Position numbers and translations under genes: made by a program
Origin: JANXQG01 sp963775975
Lineage (GTDB): Bacteria; Planctomycetota; Planctomycetia; Pirellulales; Thermoguttaceae
Direction: 5' to 3'
DNA length: 64,000 nucleotides
Assembly: GCA_963775975.1 (NCBI GenBank)
Contig: CAVZKX010000002.1
Location: 3,224,001-3,288,000 of the forward strand
Shown: positions 45,262 to 53,954 of the stretch, one piece after another
Layout of the letters: each line of letters starts with the position of its first letter
Position numbering within the stretch: the first letter of the stretch is position 1
Notes under the pieces: generated by a model
What the model saw: the letters and a program-made list of their open reading frames with translations, nothing else
What the model was told of the DNA's origin: nothing
Databases searched by the model: none

Positions 45262-46623
45262 ATGGACAATATGCGATTTGCTTGCGATGACACGGCAGCG
45301 GCACCCAACATGCGAACAATGTTCGCGTGCTGCAAATGCCACTTGTCGATGGCGAACGCCCTGCTTGCGTGGGGCGTCGCGCTTATGCTGCTTCCTGTCA
45401 TCTCCGGCTGCCGGCATGCCACGGCAAAAGACGGCGACGACAAGGAAAAGGGGCCGGACGTCCGTGTTCGTGTGCAGCCGGCTGCCGAGCGTACGCTGGC
45501 CGAACGGGTCACGGGCCTCGGCCGCTGCGAAGCGGTGCCCGAACACTTTGCCGCTCTCACGGCCGCAGCCGAAGGCCGGGTCGTCGACCTGCTGAAGCGG
45601 CCGGGCGACGCCGTGAAGGCCGGCGAGGCAATCGTAAAGTTGGATGCCAACATCGCGGAAAAGGGACTTACCGAAAAACAGCGCGCTTTGGAGTCGCAGA
45701 AGCTGGCGATTGATCAAGCGGAGTTGGCCCTCAAGAAAGCCCAGCTTACCGCGAATCATCTAAGGCAATTGCGGCAGCGGGGCGAAATCTCCGAAAGCGC
45801 CATGTACGACGCCGAGACGGCCGAGCGGCAGGCCGATCTGCAAGTGCAGACCGCGAAAGCCCAATTCAAAATGGCCGAGGCCGCCATCGCCACTGCCAAC
45901 GCCCAGCTCGCTCAATTGACAATTCGCACGCCGATCGCGGGCGTGTTGAATGAGCTTACCTGCCACCTGGGACAAACACTCGCTGTCGGCACATCGGTGG
46001 GCGAGGTCGTCGACGCAGGCCAGCTTCTGGCCGTCATCTGGCTCACGGTGTCGGACGCGCAGAGATTGAAGCCCAAACAAGCTGCGGCCGTTCGCCCCTG
46101 CGGCTCCTCGCTCGATCATGAGGAGGCTGACGACGTTGCCGCAAGTGTCCTGGACGTCGGCAAGATAGCGGACCCGCAGACTGGCAACCTGCCGGTCCGA
46201 ATCAAGATCGACAACTCGGCTGGCCGTCTGGCCTTGGGTCAGGCCGTGATGGCGACGATCGTTGTCCGCGAAGAAAAGTCGCTCGCCGTGCCCGCCAATG
46301 CGGTCCGCGACACGGGCGACGAGGCCGTGCTCGTCGTTGTTCGCGATGGCAAGACCGCCGCCTTGCACCCGAAACTCGGACTGAAAGATGACGGCTGGGT
46401 AGCCGTCAGCGATACCAATTTGAAGCCGGGCGAACCGGTCGTCGTCGAGGGCGGCTATAACTTGGACGATGGCACAATGGTCGAGGTGGAAAAGGCCGAG
46501 CCCGTTGGAGTCCCGTCTTCAGGCGGAAGTACGGACGACGGTGAAAAAAAGGACGACATTGGAAAGAAGGAGAACGATGACCGGCTAAAGCCGGGACTCC
46601 AGCGGACGGAGAGTGCGAAATGA
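45262..46623 (+). CDS. RND efflux periplasmic adaptor (HlyD-like lipoprotein)
   Basis: About 453 residues; the start is uncertain (ATGs at 45262, 45319 and 45349). LLPVISGC is a lipobox, so the mature protein is probably a lipoprotein. The lipoyl/barrel halves (GRVVDLLKRPGDAVKAGEAI and TIRTPIAGVLNELTCHLG) flank a coiled-coil hairpin of about residues 130-215. The C-terminus is a low-complexity charged tail. It overlaps the RND gene by ATGA. Confidence 0.85.
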   Translation: MDNMRFACDDTAAAPNMRTMFACCKCHLSMANALLAWGVALMLLPVISGCRHATAKDGDDKEKGPDVRVRVQPAAERTLAERVTGLGRCEAVPEHFAALTAAAEGRVVDLLKRPGDAVKAGEAIVKLDANIAEKGLTEKQRALESQKLAIDQAELALKKAQLTANHLRQLRQRGEISESAMYDAETAERQADLQVQTAKAQFKMAEAAIATANAQLAQLTIRTPIAGVLNELTCHLGQTLAVGTSVGEVVDAGQLLAVIWLTVSDAQRLKPKQAAAVRPCGSSLDHEEADDVAASVLDVGKIADPQTGNLPVRIKIDNSAGRLALGQAVMATIVVREEKSLAVPANAVRDTGDEAVLVVVRDGKTAALHPKLGLKDDGWVAVSDTNLKPGEPVVVEGGYNLDDGTMVEVEKAEPVGVPSSGGSTDDGEKKDDIGKKENDDRLKPGLQRTESAK

Positions 46624-49600
46624 TCGCCCCGGCCGCTCCCGACGCGCCGTCTGCGACGCCAGCCCACCCGCGCGGCGGCCTCAACCTCGTGTCTCTGGCC
46701 CGGCCCTATTTCGGCCTGATCGTGCTGGCGACGCTGCTCTTGGTCGTGTTCGGCGTGATGGCCATGCTCCACATGCCTTGCGGCATCTACCCGGAAGTGA
46801 CCTTCCCGCGGATCACGATCGTGGCACAAACGGCCGGCCTGGCGGTGAACACCGGCGAAGTAGCTGTCACGCGGCCGATCGAGGAGGCCGTGGGCACCGT
46901 GCTAGGGGTCCGCGCCGTTCGCTCGAAGACCCTCCGCGGGGCGTCGGAGCTGAACATCGATTTCACGCCCGGCACCGACATGGTGCAGGCCCTCAACGAC
47001 GTGCGGGCGAAGATCGCCGACATCAACAACCAGTTTCCTGCCGGCACGAGCACGCTCATCGAACGGCAATCGCCCGCCGTCTTTCCCGTCATATCCTTCG
47101 TCGTCACGGGCGGGCGCAACCCCGCAGCGCTGCACGACTACGCCTACTACGATCTCCGCCCGCGGATCAAGCGGATCGACGACGTTTCCGACGCTGTGGT
47201 CCAAGGCGGCGACGTACGCGAGATCATCATCGAGATCGATCCGTTGCGGCTTGTGGCGTCCGGGCTTTCCATGTCGGACGTGGCCGATCGCGTGGCGAAG
47301 GACCACCGCCTTCGCGCCGTGGGCCGGCTGGACAGCCTCGACAACGGCCCGTTGCAATTCCAGGTGCTGCTGAACAGCCAGGCCGAGACGCCGCCCGACT
47401 TGGAACAACTCGTGTTGGCGCACGTCAACGGCCAGACGATCCGCGTGGCCGACGTGGGCCGGGTGGTCATCGGCCACGAGGACCGCACGTCGTGGATCCG
47501 CGCCAACGGGCAAAACGCTGTCGCGATAACCGTTTTTCGCCGCCTGGGAGGAAATGCACTGTCCATTTCCGATCGGCTCAATGCGATGCTGCCGGAACTG
47601 CGAAAACTGGCCCCGCCGGGCATTGAGATCACGCCCGTCTACGACCAGGGCGAGCTGGTGCGGACGTCGATCGCCAACGTGCGCGATGCGATCCTTGTAG
47701 GCGGGGCGTTCAGCGTACTGGTGCTGCTGATGTTCCTTCGCAGCATCCGCGCCACGCTGCTGACCGCGATCTCCATCCCGCTCAGCCTGATCATCACGTT
47801 CGTTTTCCTGCACCTCACCGGCGACACGCTCAATCTCATGTCGCTGGGCGGTTTGGCCGTGGCCATCGGCCTGATCATCGACGACTCGGTGGTGGTCGTT
47901 GAGAACATCGCCCGGCACCTAGCCGAAGGACAGTCGGGCGAAGCGGCGATCGACCGAGCCAGCCGCGAGATCAGCGGTGCGGTGATCGGCTCGACACTGA
48001 CCACGATCCTCGTCTTTCTGCCTCTCAGCTTCGTGCGCGGCGTCGTCGGCCAATTCTTCCAATCATTGAGCCTCGCGCTGACCGTGGCGCTGTTGGTGTC
48101 GATGGTCGTGAGCTTGACGGTGATCCCGGTGTTGGCTGCCCGTTTCCTGGCGAACCGGCCGATGCCTAACAGCGGCCCGATCTATCGCGTCATGGCCGAC
48201 GCTTACGAATGGGCCCTTCGCCGGGCCTTGCGCTGGCCGCGGTTGGTTGTGCTTACCGCGCTGCTTGCGGCGGTGCCGGCCTGGTGGTTTTGGAGCAAAT
48301 TGGATTCGGGCTTCATGCCGGAGATGGACGAAGGGGCCTTCATACTCGACTATTTTCTGCCGGCGGGTACGTCGCTGATGGAGACCGACAAGGTCGCTCA
48401 GCGGATCGACAAGATCCTTTCCGAAACGCCCGACGTTTCCGGCTATCTCCGCCGCACCGGCGCGGAGAACGGCATCTACGCCACCGAGGCCTTTCGCGGT
48501 GACATCGAGGTGGCCCTGAAACCGCCCGGTCGGCGGCGTCCGTATGAAAAAATCAAGGAGGAAATCGAAGAGAAGCTCAAGGCCCGCGTACCCGACGCCG
48601 ACACCGAGTTGACCCCGCTGATCCGCGACCAGATCAACGACCTGGTCGGCTTGACCAAGCCGGTCGAGGTGAAGATTTTCGGCCCGGACTTGGCAGTGCT
48701 CCGCGATTTGGCCGAAAAGGTCGGAAAGATTCTCAAGGACGGAGACGTGAAAGGCGTCAATACGCATTCGGACCTTGAAAACCCCGACATCATCGTGCGA
48801 CCGGACCGGCTGGCATTGGCCCGCGCCGGTATCGCGGAGGTTGATTTGGAGAACCAGCTCAACGCGGCGCTCTACGGCCAGCTTGCCGCGACGCTACCCG
48901 AAAAGGAACGCATTACCGATATTCGCATCCGCGCTCCGGATAAGGTCCGCTACGATCTCGACCGCGTGGAGCAGATTCCTATCGCCTTGCCGGCGGGGAC
49001 AAATAAAGCGGCCGGAGAGTCGTCGCCGCCCACTTTCGTGTTGTTGCGACAGCTTGCCACGGTCCAGCGCAAGACTAGCCCCACCGAGCTGTCGCGCGAG
49101 AACCAACAACCGATGATCGTCGTCACGGCCGAAGTGGCGGCCGGCGACGTCGGCAAGGTCTCGCAGCTCGTGCAGCGAGAGCTGGGGGGTACCGCGGTGC
49201 AGCCGCCGAAACTGACTTTCCCGCACGGCTACCGCTGGGAGTTGGGCGGCGAATTCAAAGCGCAACAGGATGCCTTCGCCAGCCTGGCGGTCGTCATGCT
49301 CTCGGCCTCGGCGCTGGTCTTTCTGCTATTGGGCTTCCAGTTCCGCAGCCTCGCTCTGCCGCTATTGATTTTCCTTTGCCAGCCGATTTCAATGGCCAGC
49401 GCCCTGGGGGCCTTGTGGCTCACTGGCACGCCGCTGAACGTCTCTTCGTTCATGGGGGCGATCCTCCTCATCGGCCTGGACGTCAAAAACGGCATCATCC
49501 TCATCGAGTACATCGGCCAGCTTCGCGCTGAAGGCCAGCCGCTGCACGAAGCCCTGCTCCACGCCGGGCGGGTCCGCTTCCGGCCGATTCTGATGACCAG

Positions 49601-49763
49601 TCTAGCAACGATCCTCGGCCTCTTGCCGCTGGCTTGCGGTTTTGGTCCCGGCGCCCAGATGCAGCAGCCGCTGGCCATCGCCGTGATCGGTGGCCTGACC
49701 GTCAATATGCTCGTCACGCGATTGTTGATCCCGGTGGGGTATTTGCTGGTGCGGGGCAAGTAG
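46620..49763 (+). CDS. RND efflux transporter permease (AcrB/CusA type)
   Basis: 1047 residues, full length for an RND pump. TM1 is followed by CGIYPEVTFPRITIVAQTA; porter domains contain EEAVGTVLGVRAVRS. The proton-relay acidic residues are in TM4, IGLIIDDSVVVVENIARHL, and the second half has LRVEGQ-type and VKNGIILIEYIGQLR motifs. Sequence features do not decide between drugs and metals. With the adaptor and the divergent TolC protein it makes a tripartite exporter. Confidence 0.93.
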   Translation: MIAPAAPDAPSATPAHPRGGLNLVSLARPYFGLIVLATLLLVVFGVMAMLHMPCGIYPEVTFPRITIVAQTAGLAVNTGEVAVTRPIEEAVGTVLGVRAVRSKTLRGASELNIDFTPGTDMVQALNDVRAKIADINNQFPAGTSTLIERQSPAVFPVISFVVTGGRNPAALHDYAYYDLRPRIKRIDDVSDAVVQGGDVREIIIEIDPLRLVASGLSMSDVADRVAKDHRLRAVGRLDSLDNGPLQFQVLLNSQAETPPDLEQLVLAHVNGQTIRVADVGRVVIGHEDRTSWIRANGQNAVAITVFRRLGGNALSISDRLNAMLPELRKLAPPGIEITPVYDQGELVRTSIANVRDAILVGGAFSVLVLLMFLRSIRATLLTAISIPLSLIITFVFLHLTGDTLNLMSLGGLAVAIGLIIDDSVVVVENIARHLAEGQSGEAAIDRASREISGAVIGSTLTTILVFLPLSFVRGVVGQFFQSLSLALTVALLVSMVVSLTVIPVLAARFLANRPMPNSGPIYRVMADAYEWALRRALRWPRLVVLTALLAAVPAWWFWSKLDSGFMPEMDEGAFILDYFLPAGTSLMETDKVAQRIDKILSETPDVSGYLRRTGAENGIYATEAFRGDIEVALKPPGRRRPYEKIKEEIEEKLKARVPDADTELTPLIRDQINDLVGLTKPVEVKIFGPDLAVLRDLAEKVGKILKDGDVKGVNTHSDLENPDIIVRPDRLALARAGIAEVDLENQLNAALYGQLAATLPEKERITDIRIRAPDKVRYDLDRVEQIPIALPAGTNKAAGESSPPTFVLLRQLATVQRKTSPTELSRENQQPMIVVTAEVAAGDVGKVSQLVQRELGGTAVQPPKLTFPHGYRWELGGEFKAQQDAFASLAVVMLSASALVFLLLGFQFRSLALPLLIFLCQPISMASALGALWLTGTPLNVSSFMGAILLIGLDVKNGIILIEYIGQLRAEGQPLHEALLHAGRVRFRPILMTSLATILGLLPLACGFGPGAQMQQPLAIAVIGGLTVNMLVTRLLIPVGYLLVRGK

Positions 49764-49817
49764 GTCCCGCTTGCCGAGCGAGACCAATTTGGCCACTCGG
49801 CGGAAATAATTGGGCTA

Positions 49818-50186
49818 TTACAGTCGCTCACCGAGTCGTGCCGCCAACTTCGTCAGCACGAGTTGATTCAGGCTCGTCCCCTCGGTTGCCGCTTCTTTTT
49901 CCAGCGCCACGTGCAGCGACTTCGGCAACCGCACGACAAACCGGCCGCTCTTAGTCGGTTCGGCTCCTGCTGCCAAGCCGGTTTCCTTGATCTTCTGCTC
50001 CAGAAGCTTGTGTAGCGCGTCGTAATCATTGGACTTGCGAAATGCTGCGCGACCAGCTTTGTCCGGAATCTCTTTCGAAATCAATCCGTCTGAACCAAAA
50101 AGCGCGTTTGAGAAATCGGCCCAGCTTTGCGAAGCTTTCGCGAGGCGTTTCGCTTTGGCGACAATGTCATTTACTCTTTTTCGCAT
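49818..50186 (-). CDS. ribbon-helix-helix (HicB-like) protein
   Basis: 122 residues. The N-terminal two thirds are helical and charged. The C-terminal about 40 residues are a ribbon-helix-helix unit: GRFVVRLPKSLHVALEKEAA, TEGTSLNQLVLTKLAARL. This is the HicB-antitoxin C-terminal type. Its ATG overlaps the stop of 50186-50527 by one base (TGATG), so translation is coupled. No HicA-like mRNA interferase is present, so the partner, if any, is the upstream protein. Confidence 0.7.
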   Translation of the reverse strand: MRKRVNDIVAKAKRLAKASQSWADFSNALFGSDGLISKEIPDKAGRAAFRKSNDYDALHKLLEQKIKETGLAAGAEPTKSGRFVVRLPKSLHVALEKEAATEGTSLNQLVLTKLAARLGERL

Positions 50187-50527
50187 CAGGTTTCTCCATT
50201 TTCTTCCGACGGTCGATTGAAGTCAAACTCCACGTCAGTCACTTCAAAATAAATGCTTTCCTGCTTAAGTTTTCGCGAGATTCGAGCTGCCAACTTCTTC
50301 ACAACTCCGATGTCCTCCTCGTCTACGACCGCCCACACCATAATCGATTCATCGCGCGCCCTCGACCCGTCGCCCATCGTGTAGACCCCTTGGCACGAGC
50401 CGCCGATTGAATAGTAGTCGAGCGTCGTGTCGATGTCGCGCAAAACGCTGCCAAAAACATCGACAGGAACCTCGGTGCCATCGTTAAATGATGTTGGTAG
50501 CAGGATTAAGCACTTCTTTCTTTTCAT
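50186..50527 (-). CDS. hypothetical protein coupled to the ribbon-helix-helix gene
   Basis: 113 residues, alpha/beta, no membrane segment. It opens with LILLPTSFNDGTEVPVDVFG, has VWAVVDEEDIGVVKKLAARI and ends with QESIYFEVTDVEFDF. I do not recognise a named family. The tight TGATG link to the RHH gene suggests a two-gene module, perhaps toxin-antitoxin-like, but no toxin motif is visible. Confidence 0.6.
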   Translation of the reverse strand: MKRKKCLILLPTSFNDGTEVPVDVFGSVLRDIDTTLDYYSIGGSCQGVYTMGDGSRARDESIMVWAVVDEEDIGVVKKLAARISRKLKQESIYFEVTDVEFDFNRPSEENGET

Positions 50528-50624
50528 CGGACGATACTACATGTGATACTATGCGAATTGGCGCCGAAGATCAACCAGGCGCTCATTTGAGCCACGGACA
50601 TCATTTATATTCCCATTGGTTTCC

Positions 50625-51153
50625 TCACGCTCCCCAGTCCCCCGCGTACCGCGTTGTGAATGGCGCGCCGTCCCGTTGGGCGAGTTCGAAGAGCCGCTTG
50701 GCGATCTGCCGCAGGTGGAGCGCGTCGTGCGCCGCCCAGGCCGCGAGCAAGTCGCCCGCGGCGATCGGCCCGAACTTGGGATGGTTGTGCGCGACGGACC
50801 AATCGACAGCCACAGGTGCGGTCTCGACGGAGCGCAGCCAGGCGATGCTCGCGGCCCGCTCGCGCGAACTCGTTAAGCACGTCGCCCAACTCGCGATCGT
50901 GATAGCCGCGCGTGCGTGCCCAGCCTTCCGGATCGATTGGCGGCCACGCCGCAGCTGGATCAGTGAGCGTCGATCTCACGCGTTGCCGAAAGTCCTCCCG
51001 CTCCTCGTCCGCGAGATGCCGCGCGACCTCGAGGATCGACCATGCGCCCGAAGGCGGCTTGAAGCGAGCTTCATCGGCCGTCACTTTGCCAACCGCGGCA
51101 CGAATCGCGGCAGGAAACGACTCAAGGCGGCGGATGAGAGCTTCGGCATTCAC
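50625..51153 (-). CDS. DinB-family (four-helix bundle) protein, frameshifted near 50860
   Basis: It starts at a GTG at 51153 with weak upstream signal. The first frame has NAEALIRRLESFPAAIR, GAWSILEVARHLADEERED and HDRELGDVLNEFA. After that the frame is lost, and one base away the fold resumes as RERAASIAWLRSVETAPV. It then ends with AWAAHDALHLRQIAKRLFEL. The three histidines (HLADE, second-helix His, HDALHLRQI) fit the metal-binding DinB/YfiT plan. About 175 residues; function usually thiol transfer or unknown. Confidence 0.75.
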
Positions 51154-51329
51154 GGAACAGATTTTACAGCGGAAGAAATAGCATCTCAACCAGGCATTAC
51201 AATCCAAACAACCCCGACCACCCGCCCGCGATTGACAACATTCGCCACTAACCTACTCTTTCGATAGTAACGTAAGGAAATCTCAGCTTTCGCTCCCGGC
51301 CATGTAATGTCCGCGACCCGATCCGCACC

Positions 51330-52460
51330 ATGAAGCAGCACGCTCGACGATTCATCGTCTTGGTCCTCGCGCAGAGCGCATGTCTGGCGCTGGGGCTCTG
51401 GCTCGAATTCCGCTTCGTCACGTATGCGGACCGCTTCGCCGCGAAATCGACCGATTCGGCCGAGAACAAGACGAATACTACCGCCGCTGCGGAGGGCAAG
51501 GAGTCGCGCGATTCCGCAAACGGCGAGGCTGCGGCGGAGAAAATACCGCTGGGCGCTATCCGCATGATTTGCTTCGTCTGGATCGTCGCACTGCAAGCTG
51601 GAGCGGCTTGGCTGGTCCTCGCGCGGGCCAGCGAAGCCGACTACCGCAAACAGTCCCAAACGGAGAGCGTCTCGCTGCAGCGCTACAATGACCTGGTGCG
51701 GACCCGCGACGCCGTGATCTTCGGCCTGGCGAAATTGGCCGAGTCGCGCGACGCGGACACGGGCAACCACCTGGAGCGAATCGCCATCTACTCCACCCGC
51801 CTCGCGTCCGCTCTCCGCCGTAATTCGCCCTACCGCAATCAAATCTCTGCGCAGTTCGTGCAATTGATCGGCATCAGCTCGTCGCTGCACGACATCGGCA
51901 AGGTGGGCATTGCCGACTCGATCCTGATGAAGCCGGGCCGCTTCGCTGAACGGGAGCGGCTCATGATGCAGCTTCACGTAGCGATCGGCGGCAAATGTGT
52001 GCAAGACATTGAAACGCGGCTCGGCCAATCGAACTTCCTGCAGATGGCGAGGCAGATCGCGCTTTGTCATCACGAACGCTGGGACGGCAACGGCTACCCG
52101 GAAGGGCTCTCCGGCGAGGAGATCCCGCTGGAAGCCCGCATCGTGGCCGTTGCCGACGTTTACGACGCCCTTTCCACAAAACGCGTCTACAAGGACGCCA
52201 TTCCGCATAAACAGTGCGTCGAGATGATCCGCGACGACGCCGGCAAACATTTTGATCCCGTCGTCGTGGAGGCGTTCCTGGAAATCGAGGCCGACTTCGC
52301 CGAGGTCGTCAAGCATTGCGCCGCACAACGGGAGGCGATGACCGCCTCGCCGGCGCCCGCCGCCGCACCGCCCGCCGCGGCCGGCGGGAATCGCTTCGAC
52401 GACGACCTCTCTCTCGCCCTGGAATTGCTCGACGAATGGGCCGGCACCGCCCGATTTTGA
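51330..52460 (+). CDS. membrane HD-GYP cyclic-di-GMP phosphodiesterase
   Basis: 376 residues. Two membrane segments (about 8-30 and 76-98) enclose a short periplasmic region rich in Ala/Glu/Asn. The HD-GYP domain follows: TGNHLERIAIYS, SSLHDIGKVGIADSIL (H187, D188) and LCHHERWDGNGYPEGLSGEE (247-264). The GYP residues are intact, so it should hydrolyse c-di-GMP. The C-terminus is a Pro/Ala-rich tail. Followed after 53 nt by a degenerate HD protein on the same strand. Confidence 0.88.
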   Translation: MKQHARRFIVLVLAQSACLALGLWLEFRFVTYADRFAAKSTDSAENKTNTTAAAEGKESRDSANGEAAAEKIPLGAIRMICFVWIVALQAGAAWLVLARASEADYRKQSQTESVSLQRYNDLVRTRDAVIFGLAKLAESRDADTGNHLERIAIYSTRLASALRRNSPYRNQISAQFVQLIGISSSLHDIGKVGIADSILMKPGRFAERERLMMQLHVAIGGKCVQDIETRLGQSNFLQMARQIALCHHERWDGNGYPEGLSGEEIPLEARIVAVADVYDALSTKRVYKDAIPHKQCVEMIRDDAGKHFDPVVVEAFLEIEADFAEVVKHCAAQREAMTASPAPAAAPPAAAGGNRFDDDLSLALELLDEWAGTARF

Positions 52461-52513
52461 ACGTTCGCCTGAAAAGCGCGAAACCAAGTCAAACCCTAAC
52501 AAGGAACCCGTCA

Positions 52514-53470
52514 ATGCTTCGTAAAAAAACGACCGAACAACGCATTTTGGAAATCGCTTTGATCCTGATCTGCGTGGCGCTTTGCGGCCTGCTCTATCGG
52601 GTCGGTCCCTACCGGATGGTCGTACTGAACTTGTTCTATCTGCCGATCGTGCTGGCGGCCTTTTTCCTCGGCCGCTACCTTGCCGGCGTACTGGCTCTGC
52701 TCTGCGTGGTGTCGGCATCGGTGGTGACGGCGCTGGACCTAAGCTCGCTCGCCGCCATCGCCTCGCCGCTGGCGGTGGGGCTCGCCCTGTCGATCTGGGC
52801 GGCCGTGATGGGTATCAACGCGATTTTGGTCGGCACCTTGAGCGACGAGCGGGCGAACAAGATTTCTGAGCTGCACGACGCCTACCTGGGCGTCGTTGAC
52901 GTCCTCTCGCAGTATTTGAACAGCGCCGACCCGCGTCGCTGCGACCGCGCGCGGAAGATCGCCGAGATCAGCCGGCAAGTTGCCGCCCGCATGAGATTTT
53001 CGGAGAAAGAAATCGACAACATCCGCGTGGCCGCGTTGCTGCAGGACATCGACCACATCGAGGTCACCGCCCGCGTCATCCGCAAGGCGGTGGGCGAGGT
53101 TTCCCAGGCCCAGCGCGGCAAGCACCTGGAGCACACGTTCCACGGCAGCGACCTGGTTCACGCCCTCGGCTCGGTGCTCACCGGGGCCTTGCCGCTCCTG
53201 GAGAGCCGCGGCAGCAGCCTTGAAGCCGAATGCGAGGCGCGGCCCGCACAGCCGGCCAATTCGGCCAAAGCGTCGCAGGTCATCCGCACGGTGCGGAGCT
53301 ATGTTTCGCTCTTGAGCCAGGACGCGACAATTGCCGGCCCTCGCGACGCGATCGACGCGCTTCGCAACGGCGCCGACGGCGATCATTCCGCCGCGGTGCT
53401 TAGCGCGCTGGAGCAAGTCGCGGGTCAGTCGGCCGACGAGTCGCTGGAACTGGCCGGCTGCGGCGCATAA
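52514..53470 (+). CDS. membrane protein with degenerate HD domain, HD-GYP partner
   Basis: 318 residues from the ATG at 52514 (AAGGAA upstream). Three or four membrane segments occupy residues 10-108. The cytosolic part keeps the HD-like layout, but the catalytic HD is lost: AALLQDIDHIEVTARVI has Gln at the His position (Q177) and lacks the Lys-Gly context, and no GYP motif follows. Probably a non-catalytic regulator or scaffold for the neighbouring phosphodiesterase; this is inference. Confidence 0.7.
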   Translation: MLRKKTTEQRILEIALILICVALCGLLYRVGPYRMVVLNLFYLPIVLAAFFLGRYLAGVLALLCVVSASVVTALDLSSLAAIASPLAVGLALSIWAAVMGINAILVGTLSDERANKISELHDAYLGVVDVLSQYLNSADPRRCDRARKIAEISRQVAARMRFSEKEIDNIRVAALLQDIDHIEVTARVIRKAVGEVSQAQRGKHLEHTFHGSDLVHALGSVLTGALPLLESRGSSLEAECEARPAQPANSAKASQVIRTVRSYVSLLSQDATIAGPRDAIDALRNGADGDHSAAVLSALEQVAGQSADESLELAGCGA

Positions 53471-53681
53471 ACCCCTCCACAGTTTTGCGGGGTGTGGCCG
53501 GTTCCCGCAAGACCCACCAGAAAGAAGCTCTGAATGTTCTGTCCCTCTAATTTACCCTGCTTTTCAGGTTGAGATGGCAAGGATCGCCCTGTAGTATATA
53601 CTTTTGATCCATTCTGTCGGGTTATTTTCATAAAAAGCGCGCCGAGTGCTTGCATAGAAGGAAGGGTTTGGTAGGATGAAG

Positions 53682-53909
53682 CCCGTAGGTTCGAGTTAAC
53701 GGGTGCCTTTGGCCGTGACTCGTTTGGCTACCCAGTTTTTACTGGGGTAATCGTATACCCCTCCATAAGAGGCAGCGTTTCATACCGAAGGCCATCTGAT
53801 CAGTGGGCTTCGCTCTTCAGCGAGGCTGTCCAGCCGCGCGCACTTCTTAGCGGCAAGTAGACACGCACCCTTGGCGTTCTCACTGCGCGCGGCGACAAAC
53901 CATTGTCGC
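53682..53909 (+). other. hairpin-rich leader region upstream of a PEP-CTERM gene
   Basis: The 484-nt gap 53471-53954 contains a chain of hairpins: CCCGT/ACGGG (53682-53703), ACCCAGT/ACTGGGGT with T4 loop (53729-53749), CCTC/GAGG (53760-53772), GCTTCGCT/AGCGAGGC (53807-53826), GCCGC/GCGGC (53833-53854) and a perfect GCGACAA-ACCA-TTGTCGC (53892-53909). It ends 45 nt before the ATG of the next gene. It could be a structured 5' leader or a separate RNA; strand and transcription are assumed, not shown. Confidence 0.35.
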
Positions 53910-53954
53910 AGATGGCTAACGGTAGAAACATTAACCGACTCCGCTGAGGAACTC

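Noticed and set aside
46902..47918. 338-codon minus-strand open frame within the RND gene
   Set aside because: Shadow of the RND permease, which is complete and recognisable.
53682..53703. tRNA gene suggested by GGTTCGAG
   Set aside because: No acceptor stem, anticodon arm or D-arm could be built around the motif.
53880..53954. c-di-GMP (GEMM) riboswitch before the PEP-CTERM gene
   Set aside because: ACAAACC and GGTAG-like pieces occur, but the conserved core and the paired P1a/P1b layout could not be completed.
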